From: Wenzhouxiangella sp.
GTDB lineage: Bacteria > Pseudomonadota > Gammaproteobacteria > Xanthomonadales > Wenzhouxiangellaceae
NCBI GenBank assembly: GCA_007119095.1
Contig: SKQI01000164.1
Location: 1-8,415, forward strand
DNA: 8,415 nt
Direction: 5' to 3'
The notes beneath the pieces are model-generated. The model saw nothing but the letters and a program-made list of their open reading frames with translations, did not search any database and was not told the origin of the DNA. The translations under genes and the position numbers were made by a program. Below are positions 1 to 5,779 of this stretch, one piece after another. Position 1 is the stretch's first letter. The number at the start of each line of letters is the position of its first letter.

Positions 1-2
1 TC

Positions 3-467
3 AGTGACAAGGAGTTGGGCGGACTGCAGGTGTTCATCAACGAAGGCTGCGTCGGCTGCCATGCCGGACCGGCCCTGGGCGGTGATGTCATGGCCCGCTT
101 CGGTATCGTCGAGGCCTACTGGGAAGCCACCCGCGAATACATCACCATCGACCAGCCGACCATGCCCATGGACGTTGGTCGTTTCGCCGTCACCCAGAAT
201 CGTGATGATCTGTATGTCTTCAAGACCCCATCGCTGCGCAACATCACCCGCACCTATCCCTACTTTCACGATGGTTCGGTCTGGAATCTGCGCGACGCCA
301 CCCAGATCATGGCCCGCGTCCAGCTCGGCCGTGAAATCGATGAAGAGGATCTCGACAAGCTGATGGCCTTTTACCAGACCCTGGAAGGCGAAATCCCGGA
401 ACACGCCCTGCGCCTGCCCGTGCTGCCGGCATCCACCGAGCACACCTCGCGTCCCGCGTTCCGCTAG
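3..467 (+). CDS. Di-heme cytochrome c peroxidase / MauG-family protein, C-terminal part (5' end outside window)
   Basis: The reading frame is open from the left edge and stops with TAG at 465-467, giving the last 154 codons; the start and the N-terminal heme domain lie outside. Visible near the beginning is G-C-V-G-C-H, a CxxCH covalent heme c site. Further on are the F-K-T-P-S-L-R-N-I and T-Y-P-Y-F-H-D-G-S segments typical of bacterial cytochrome c peroxidases and their MauG relatives (COG1858), and then I-M-A-R-V-Q-L-G, whose Met is a candidate distal ligand of the C-terminal heme. Members are periplasmic di-heme proteins that reduce hydrogen peroxide with electrons from small c-type cytochromes or perform related oxidations. 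Because the N-terminal domain is missing, true peroxidase and other MauG-like roles cannot be told apart. A TTG at 15 is not a credible start, since the frame continues upstream with family-like sequence (S-D-K-E-L-G-G-L-Q-V-F). Confidence 0.9.
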   Translation, partial: SDKELGGLQVFINEGCVGCHAGPALGGDVMARFGIVEAYWEATREYITIDQPTMPMDVGRFAVTQNRDDLYVFKTPSLRNITRTYPYFHDGSVWNLRDATQIMARVQLGREIDEEDLDKLMAFYQTLEGEIPEHALRLPVLPASTEHTSRPAFR

Positions 468-508
468 GAGCCTGTCGGGTTTAGGACTGATCTGCTGCGG
501 ATGCTCTG

Positions 509-546
509 GGAAGCCTGCAGGCCGGTACGGCTCTGCCGCGGTTTCC
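509..546. other. Stem-loop between convergent peroxidase gene and tRNA
   Basis: GGAAGCC (509-515) pairs with GGTTTCC (540-546) with one G-U. Inside it, GCAGGCC (517-523) pairs with GGC-T-CTGC (529-536) with one bulged T, around a GGTAC loop. It lies in the 109-nt gap between the end of the peroxidase gene and the 3' end of the tRNA. It could end transcription from either side, but neither strand has a T-run after it, so it is not a canonical intrinsic terminator. Confidence 0.4.
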
Positions 547-576
547 GAGGGTGCTCAGCGCAAACTGTACGGGAAA

Positions 577-653
577 TGGTGGGCCCTGTAGGACTTGAAC
601 CTACGACCTACCGATTATGAGTCGGCTGCTCTAACCAACTGAGCTAAGGGCCC
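577..653 (-). tRNA. tRNA with anticodon CAT (Met, or Ile2 decoding AUA)
   Basis: The reverse complement folds as a full cloverleaf of 77 nt including an encoded CCA (577-579). It has an acceptor stem GGGCCCT/AGGGCCC, a D arm beginning GCTCAGTTGG, an anticodon loop CTCATAA with CAT at 617-619 on the plus strand, and a T arm with TTCAAGT in the loop. The anticodon fits elongator tRNA-Met or the tRNA-Ile2 whose C34 becomes lysidine through TilS. The acceptor stem with C4-G69, C5-G68 and U7-A66, and the TTCAAGTC T-arm, resemble E. coli tRNA-Ile2 more than E. coli elongator Met, so Ile2 is a serious possibility. It is not an initiator tRNA, since 1-72 is a normal G-C pair. It starts only 9 nt after the stop codon of the upstream DUF3144-like gene. 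Confidence 0.95.
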
Positions 654-662
654 GAATGGGGG

Positions 663-989
663 TCAGCTTGAGCTGCTGTCAGCCTCGGCCTTGACCTGGG
701 CGACCGGTTTCGGCTTCAGGCCCTTGGCTTCAAGCTCTTCTTTTTTGCGGTCCTGGATGTAGGCCAGGTTGCGCTTGTAGACCTCGGCGACGCGATCGAC
801 GCCGCCAGGCGCCAGAAAACCCTGATTGCCGGCAGCCATGAAAGTGGCGTAAACGCCGGACGCGGCCATCAGTGCGGCTGACACCATCTTGATATCCAGG
901 CCTTGTTCGTTGGCCATGCGATTGGCCAACTGGACAAATTCGTCGGTGGCCTTGTTATGGGCTTCGATCTGTTGCTGCTTTTCTGACAT
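663..989 (-). CDS. Small DUF3144-like protein of unknown function
   Basis: A 108-residue soluble protein, ATG start and TGA stop. The core (about residues 14-85) has F-V-Q-L-A-N near the front, then V-S-A-A-L-M-A-A-S-G-V-Y-A-T-F-M-A-A-G-N and a V-A-E-V-Y-K-R helix, a pattern I associate with the proteobacterial DUF3144 family. This assignment is from memory of the family pattern and is moderate. No signal peptide or membrane segment is visible. The last 25 residues are charged and low in complexity, ending in a serine run, and look disordered. The function is unknown. Upstream of the ATG only a weak purine stretch (GGGAAC) is seen as a ribosome binding site. The gene is followed after 9 nt by the tRNA on the same strand, so the two are probably co-transcribed. 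It is divergent from the large HTCS gene. Confidence 0.75.
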   Translation of the reverse strand: MSEKQQQIEAHNKATDEFVQLANRMANEQGLDIKMVSAALMAASGVYATFMAAGNQGFLAPGGVDRVAEVYKRNLAYIQDRKKEELEAKGLKPKPVAQVKAEADSSSS

Positions 990-1047
990 GACTGGTTAGG
1001 GGTTCCCGAGCGTTGCTGGATGGCTTTGGATTGGTGACCGGACATCC

Positions 1048-1053
1048 ATTTTA
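1048..1053 (-). promoter_or_regulatory. Candidate -10 element for the DUF3144-like gene and tRNA
   Basis: On the minus strand this reads TAAAAT, five of six matches to the sigma70 -10 consensus, in an AT-rich patch of an otherwise GC-rich gap, 58 nt upstream of the ATG. No good -35 hexamer is found at the expected spacing, so the call is weak. Confidence 0.25.
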
Positions 1054-1086
1054 GTGTTAATTTGCAAGGATACCATGCTCCCCGAG

Positions 1087-1115
1087 TTGACAGCGTCGCC
1101 GCCGCGCGGCATCTT
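1087..1115 (+). promoter_or_regulatory. Candidate sigma70 promoter for the HTCS gene
   Basis: A perfect TTGACA (1087-1092) is followed after 17 nt by CATCTT (1110-1115), which matches the -10 consensus at only three of six positions. The spacer ends in the 10-bp palindrome GCCGCGCGGC (1101-1110), followed directly by ATCT-TG-AGAT (1111-1120). A start near 1122 would leave a leader of about 47 nt. The good -35, poor -10 and palindromes fit a regulated promoter, but this is inference. Confidence 0.35.
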
Positions 1116-1168
1116 GAGATGTCGGAGGTCTGAGGGAGTCAGGTTGTGAAGCCACCGCGGTAGCGAAA

Positions 1169-4100
1169 GTGATTGATTTGAAGAAGCTTGCGGCTCGCTG
1201 GTCCCTGCTCGGCGCGATTTTCCTCATGGCCGTTGAGGCATTGGCCATGAATGACGTTCGATTCGAGCGCATTTCGATGGAGCAGGGGCTGTCGCAGTCC
1301 TCGATTCAGGCCATTGCACAGTGCCCGGACGGGTTCATGTGGTTTGGTACCCAGTTCGGTCTCGATCGTTTTGACGGATACCGCTTCCAGACCTTCAGCC
1401 ACGACCCGGATCGAGCCGACAGCCTCTCCAGTAGCGAGATCAGTGACCTGCTGCTGTCTTCAAGTGGATTGCTCTGGGTAGCGAGCCGAGCTGGTCTGGA
1501 CCTGTTCGATACGCGCAGCGGTCGGTCCGAGCGATTCCAATGGCCGTCGAGCATGCCGGGGGGGCGGAGCGGGAAGCCACGAATCTTGCGGGAGGCCGAG
1601 GATGGTCGAGTGTTTTTGCACTTGTCCGATCGAGTTCTGGTTTGGCGGCCGAGTTCCCGTGAGCTGGTAGAAGTCCCGTTTGCCGAGTCAGTGGGGGAGT
1701 CGGCACACTCTCGCCGCTCTGCGGTGATCGATCATTCGGACCGGCTGTGGCTGCTGAATGGGGCCGGTTTGTGGCGAAAGCAGCGGCATGGCAATACGCT
1801 GCAGCGCATCATTCCTCTGGACCAGCCGCCATCGTATGGCTTCTACAACGCTCTGGAGTTGCTGCCGAACGGATGGCTGGTCGTGGCCTACGATCACGTG
1901 GTCGATATCCTTGACCCTGACACTTTGCAGGTGCGGCGCCAGCTTGATCTCGGCCGCCTCGGTTTCAATGAAGAGCGCTTCAATTCGGTTTTCCTGGCCA
2001 GTGATGGGTCGCTTTGGCTGGCGCTATCCACTCGGGTGATCCAGTACTGGCCCATGGAGGATCGGTGGGAGCTCCGGTTTTCCGGGGGGCGCATTCGTTC
2101 CGATGAGAATACGCGACAGCGGGTCAGAATGCTGGAGCACCCAAACGGCGACATCTGGTTTACCAGTCAGTACGGGGCGGCCCGTTGGGTTGCCGATGCA
2201 GGTCAGATGCAGCTTTTTGGTCATGACCCGCGCGATTCCTTCAGTATTCCGGCCTCCACGTTGGGTGCCGGCTATACCGCTTTTATCGACGGTGATGGGT
2301 CGGTCTGGGTCGGTAGTCGGCTCGGTGGGCTGGCGCTGTATGCCCCGCAAAAACACCGCTTCACCCATATTGCCGATCGCAGCCCGATTCAAAGCATTCC
2401 CTTTGCTGGCCTGAATATTGTTCGCGGCATCGCCGAACAGCAGCTTGATGGGGCGGAATATCTCTGGCTGGCGCTGGATCACGGTGGTGTGCGACGCCTA
2501 AGACGCGGCGCGGATGGCAGTTATGCTTTCGACACCGCTTTTCATTTCTTGGGAGACCCCGGCCAACGTTTGCCCACCGATGCGATCTGGTCGCTACTGG
2601 TCGATCCGAGCAGTGCCATGGTCTGGGCATTGGAGCGCGAGCATTTGATTGGCATCGACGCGCGTGCCAATCAAGTCGTGTTCGAAATGAATCTGGCGGC
2701 TTCGAGCGGAGATCGCTTTCGATCACTGGCTTTGTCGAATGACGGCCAGCGTTTGTTCGTGAGTGGGGCTGGTGGCTTGCGTATATTGAAAATCGATCAA
2801 GGCCGTCAGTCTGTGACGCCAATGGACCTCGGTCCGATCTGGCCTGATCGATCTCTGAACCTGGTTTTGCCGCTTGCCGATGGCCGTTTGCTGGTGGGGG
2901 CGGATGAAGGCGTAGGCCTGCTGGACCCCGATAACCCGGCTGAGAGATTGTTCGTCGATGCCGAGGTCTACTTTGCGCCTGGGAGCAGCCCGGTTCACGG
3001 TCTGGCCGAGCATCATGAGGCTGGCTGGTGGATTGGCACGCGAGACCTTGGTCTGGCGCACCTGGAACTGGTCGATGGAGAGCCTCGCTTGCATTGGTAC
3101 GGGATTGATCACGGCCTGGTCGATAACACGATCTACGCCATTCTGGCCGAGGACGACGGTCGCCTTTGGCTGAGCAGCAACAGTGGTTTGATGCGCTGGG
3201 ATCCCCGCAGCCTGGAGGTTCGTCACTTTACTACCCAGGACGGCATCCAGTCGCTGGAATTCAACAATACCGTTGCTCATGTCGGTGCACAGGGGCGCTT
3301 TTACTTTGGAGGTATCAATGGCGTCAATGCCTTTGAGCCTGGCAGTATCAGCGAACTGTACCAACCACCCCGGCTGCATTTGCAGGGCGTCAACGTTCGA
3401 GGCAATGCCGTGGATTGGCGCCTGGGCGAGGTGCCGGCGTTACGGCTTGCCCATCATCAAAACGATCTCGAGGTCATGTTCGTCGGGCTGCAGTTCAGTG
3501 ATCCAGGAAGAGTGCGCTACGCTTACCGGCTGCAAGGACTGGATGGTGACTGGGTCGATGCCGGTAATCAGCGCCAGATCCGATATGGTGGCCTGGCTCC
3601 GGGACGCTATCGCTTCTATGCGCGTGCCGGCAACAGCGATGGGGTCTGGTCGGAAGAAAAACTGCTGTTTACCGCCCATATCCGGCCGCCGCCATGGATG
3701 ACAGGTTGGGCTTATGCTGCCTACGTGCTGGTCGGTCTGGGTCTGCTCGGCCTGGCCTGGCGGCTTCATGTTCAGCGGCGTCGGGCACTGCAGCAACTGG
3801 TTGAGCAACGCACGGCCGAGCTCGTTGAGCAGCAGGCGGTGACGCGGCGTCAGGCGCGCGAGCTGGAGAAGGCACTGGAGGCTCGAAACCTGTTTTTCGC
3901 CAACGTCTCTCATGAATTCCGGACGCCGCTGACACTGATTCAGGCCAGTCTTGACCGCCTGGATCAGCCAGGGTCGGATGCCGATGCCATTGCCAGCGGT
4001 AGACGTTACTTGCGGCATTTGCTGCGCCTGGTGGATCAGTTGCTGGACTTGTCGCGACTGCGGCTGCATGGCGATGTGCTGTTTGACGACCATCCCTGGG

Positions 4101-5434
4101 CGGTTGCACCGATGATTGAGGCGACGGTTGCGGCTTTCAGTTCGCTGGCCGAACAGCGAGAGCTGGCGCTGGCTCATCGCGTGCAGCCCGGGTGGACGAC
4201 CCGCTGCAGCCAGACGCATGTAGAAAAGATACTGTTGAATCTTTTGACCAACGCGATCAAGTTCAGCAAGCCCGGTGACGAGGTCGAAGTCACCCTTGCG
4301 GGCCAGGGAAGCGAGTTGTGCCTGGCGGTTCGGGATACCGGGCCTGGTATTCCAGAGCCCGAGCAGGCGCTGATTTTTGAACGGTTTCAGCGCACGGAAT
4401 CGGCCGAGCTCAGCGGGGTTGCCGGAGCCGGGATCGGGCTGGCCCTGGTGCGTGAGGCTACGGTGGCCATGGGCGGTCGAGTCGAGCTTGAAAGCCGTGC
4501 CGGGGCCGGTAGCTGCTTCAAGGTGTTCCTGCCAGCATCGGTGAGCGTTTGCCCGACTGAAGACGGACATTTGCTCAACTTCGAGTCGGTAGCCAGGGAC
4601 AAGGCATTGCTGGTTGCAGACAAGCCGGCGCCGCCGCTGCCGCCGATGGCTGATGACGATGCGCCGTGCATCCTCGTGGTCGAGGACAACCATGACCTCC
4701 GCGCATACCTGCGGCGAATTCTGATGCCGGAGTGGCGCCTGATCGAAGCCCAGGACGGTGAAGCCGGGCTTGCCCTGGCACGGCAGAAGACGCCGGATCT
4801 GATCATCTCCGACATCATGATGCCGGGCATGGACGGCCTGGCACTGCTGGCATTGCTGCGTGACGATCTGGCTACCAGCCATATTCCGGTTATGTTGCTG
4901 ACTGCACGCCAGGATCAGGCGACAAGGCTCAAGGGCCTGAGCCTGAGCGCTGACGATTTTCTGGCCAAGCCGTTTGAGGCCGTCGAGCTCGTGCTGCGCT
5001 TGCGCCGAATGCTCGACAACCGTGAACGACTGCGTCGTCGTCTGCAGATGGGCGGCGACTCGGTCAGGCCCGCCCAAAGTGATTTTCCTGATCTGGTCGA
5101 AGGTGATGTCAATTTCCTGAAAAAGGTCTGCCAGGTGCTCGAACAGCATCTCGTAGACACTGATTTGTCGGTGGAGCGTCTGGCCGGCCTGGTCAACGTT
5201 GAGCGACGAACGCTGCAGCGCAAATTGAAAGCCCTGACCGGCCTGACGCCGGCCGCTTTCATTCGGCACCAGCGTCTCCAGCGCGCGCTCAATCTGCTGG
5301 CCGAAACCGAACTGACCGTCAACGATATTGCCCTGGACAGCGGTTTTTCCAGCCCCCAGCATTTCAGTCGTCTGTTTCGTCAGCAGTATGGCTTGCCGCC
5401 GGATCAGTGGCGTCGGCAGCGAAAATCGGCCTGA
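1169..5434 (+). CDS. Hybrid two-component system protein (HTCS): periplasmic double propeller sensor, histidine kinase, receiver and AraC-type regulator in one chain
   Basis: 1421 residues. Residues 1-26 are a signal peptide or anchor ending A-L-A. From about 50 to 725 there are some fifteen short repeats of the Reg_prop type (for example D-G-F-M-W-F-G at 54-60 and D-G-S-V-W-V-G), enough for two seven-bladed propellers. A Y_Y_Y domain follows (about 735-842), then one membrane segment (about 847-868) and a coiled coil. The HisKA domain carries the phospho-accepting His915 in S-H-E-F-R-T-P. HATPase_c has Asn1024/Asn1028, D1056-T-G-P-G and G1086-A-G-I-G-L. The receiver (about 1166-1285) has E1172/D1173, phospho-acceptor D1215, T1245 and K1267. 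An AraC-type HTH domain (about 1320-1419) closes the protein. All catalytic residues looked for are present, so it should be active. Family knowledge: HTCS proteins sense periplasmic ligands, often glycan fragments, and activate nearby genes. The GTG start is chosen because it gives a complete signal peptide; its ribosome site is weak, and the better GGAGG at 1124-1128 is too far away. The ligand is unknown. Confidence 0.95.
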   Translation: MIDLKKLAARWSLLGAIFLMAVEALAMNDVRFERISMEQGLSQSSIQAIAQCPDGFMWFGTQFGLDRFDGYRFQTFSHDPDRADSLSSSEISDLLLSSSGLLWVASRAGLDLFDTRSGRSERFQWPSSMPGGRSGKPRILREAEDGRVFLHLSDRVLVWRPSSRELVEVPFAESVGESAHSRRSAVIDHSDRLWLLNGAGLWRKQRHGNTLQRIIPLDQPPSYGFYNALELLPNGWLVVAYDHVVDILDPDTLQVRRQLDLGRLGFNEERFNSVFLASDGSLWLALSTRVIQYWPMEDRWELRFSGGRIRSDENTRQRVRMLEHPNGDIWFTSQYGAARWVADAGQMQLFGHDPRDSFSIPASTLGAGYTAFIDGDGSVWVGSRLGGLALYAPQKHRFTHIADRSPIQSIPFAGLNIVRGIAEQQLDGAEYLWLALDHGGVRRLRRGADGSYAFDTAFHFLGDPGQRLPTDAIWSLLVDPSSAMVWALEREHLIGIDARANQVVFEMNLAASSGDRFRSLALSNDGQRLFVSGAGGLRILKIDQGRQSVTPMDLGPIWPDRSLNLVLPLADGRLLVGADEGVGLLDPDNPAERLFVDAEVYFAPGSSPVHGLAEHHEAGWWIGTRDLGLAHLELVDGEPRLHWYGIDHGLVDNTIYAILAEDDGRLWLSSNSGLMRWDPRSLEVRHFTTQDGIQSLEFNNTVAHVGAQGRFYFGGINGVNAFEPGSISELYQPPRLHLQGVNVRGNAVDWRLGEVPALRLAHHQNDLEVMFVGLQFSDPGRVRYAYRLQGLDGDWVDAGNQRQIRYGGLAPGRYRFYARAGNSDGVWSEEKLLFTAHIRPPPWMTGWAYAAYVLVGLGLLGLAWRLHVQRRRALQQLVEQRTAELVEQQAVTRRQARELEKALEARNLFFANVSHEFRTPLTLIQASLDRLDQPGSDADAIASGRRYLRHLLRLVDQLLDLSRLRLHGDVLFDDHPWAVAPMIEATVAAFSSLAEQRELALAHRVQPGWTTRCSQTHVEKILLNLLTNAIKFSKPGDEVEVTLAGQGSELCLAVRDTGPGIPEPEQALIFERFQRTESAELSGVAGAGIGLALVREATVAMGGRVELESRAGAGSCFKVFLPASVSVCPTEDGHLLNFESVARDKALLVADKPAPPLPPMADDDAPCILVVEDNHDLRAYLRRILMPEWRLIEAQDGEAGLALARQKTPDLIISDIMMPGMDGLALLALLRDDLATSHIPVMLLTARQDQATRLKGLSLSADDFLAKPFEAVELVLRLRRMLDNRERLRRRLQMGGDSVRPAQSDFPDLVEGDVNFLKKVCQVLEQHLVDTDLSVERLAGLVNVERRTLQRKLKALTGLTPAAFIRHQRLQRALNLLAETELTVNDIALDSGFSSPQHFSRLFRQQYGLPPDQWRRQRKSA

Positions 5435-5440
5435 ATGGCG

Positions 5441-5481
5441 CGATTGTCGCAAATGGTCAAGCGATAGTCGCACTTGGGTAA
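5441..5481 (+). promoter_or_regulatory. Tandem direct repeats resembling an AraC-family operator
   Basis: Two 20-bp direct repeats (5441-5460 and 5462-5481) agree at 15 of 20 positions with a period of 21 bp, two helical turns. Each has a conserved box CGATnGTCGCA followed by a box TGGnnAA. AraC-family proteins have two HTH motifs that read two adjacent major grooves, and as dimers they commonly bind direct repeats 21 bp apart (as at araI1-araI2). The site starts 7 nt after the stop codon of a gene encoding an AraC-type DNA-binding domain, and its second repeat reaches the -35 position of the candidate promoter at 5480-5508. The repeat is seen directly; binding by this HTCS is inference. I found no copy upstream of the HTCS gene itself. 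Confidence 0.6.
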
Positions 5482-5508
5482 AGCTAATCCGGACCGCTTG
5501 CGTAGACT
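5480..5508 (+). promoter_or_regulatory. Candidate activator-dependent promoter behind the tandem operator
   Basis: TAGACT (5503-5508) matches the sigma70 -10 consensus at four of six positions. The -35 place 17 nt upstream (5480-5485, AAAGCT) does not resemble TTGACA. A missing -35 overlapped by an activator site is the arrangement of class II AraC-family activation. The predicted transcription start is about 5513-5516. Confidence 0.4.
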
Positions 5509-5514
5509 GAAAAA

Positions 5515-5625
5515 CGTACAAGGTAGTTGGGTTTTTGCAGATTGACGGCGGCAGATTGGCTTGCCGCTACTGTGGGGATCGACTGGGGCAAGGTCGGCTT
5601 TGCGAAAGTGAAGCCGGCCTTTTTT
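5515..5625 (+). ncRNA. Candidate small RNA or terminated leader, about 110 nt, two hairpins
   Basis: The segment between the candidate promoter and the terminator has the form of a small regulatory RNA. It has a U-rich, apparently single-stranded 5' part (5515-5546), a hairpin GCGGCA/TGCCGC with an 8-nt loop (5548-5567, extendable by a G-U pair), a G-rich linker with two GGGG runs (5569-5589), and an intrinsic terminator. No convincing ORF lies inside: the frame from TTG 5535 has no proper ribosome site and runs through the terminator. It could instead be the 3' UTR of the HTCS mRNA or an attenuator leader for the FHA-GGDEF gene. I do not recognise it as a known RNA family. The existence of the RNA is inferred from layout only. 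Confidence 0.4.
5590..5625 (+). terminator. Intrinsic (Rho-independent) terminator
   Basis: AAGGTCGGCTT (5590-5600) pairs with AAGCCGGCCTT (5611-5621) over 11 bp with a single G-U pair. The loop is 10 nt, and the T-run is at 5620-5625. It ends transcription from the HTCS gene (156 nt upstream) and/or from the candidate promoter at 5480-5508, before the FHA-GGDEF gene. Confidence 0.88.
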
Positions 5626-5697
5626 ATTGGCTCGCCGATAGTCTTGCCCGGGAATTGGTGGTCGTTTGCAGGCACTTTCCTTATTCGGGGCTTGGGT

Positions 5698-5703
5698 TAA
5701 AAT
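5698..5703 (+). promoter_or_regulatory. Candidate -10 element for the FHA-GGDEF gene
   Basis: TAAAAT matches five of six positions of the sigma70 -10 consensus and lies 76 nt upstream of the ATG, downstream of the terminator. The hexamer at the expected -35 place (CTTTCC) is poor. It would give the diguanylate cyclase gene its own transcript. The rest of 5626-5779 shows nothing else I can name. Confidence 0.3.
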
Positions 5704-5779
5704 GCAGAGTCCGGCCCAGGCTTCCTTGCTGCAGAGTTCAGCGATTAGTCACTGCGGGCTGCCAGTCAGGGACATGTAG

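Noticed and set aside
3440..5521. A 693-codon open frame on the minus strand, antisense to the HTCS gene
   Set aside because: It lies opposite a gene with clear domains; its translation is rich in Q, R and L with no recognisable domain, as expected of an antisense frame in GC-rich DNA.
5435..5625. A cyclic di-GMP riboswitch upstream of the cyclase
   Set aside because: The conserved GEMM-type core is not present, and the two hairpins do not fit either c-di-GMP riboswitch class as I know them.
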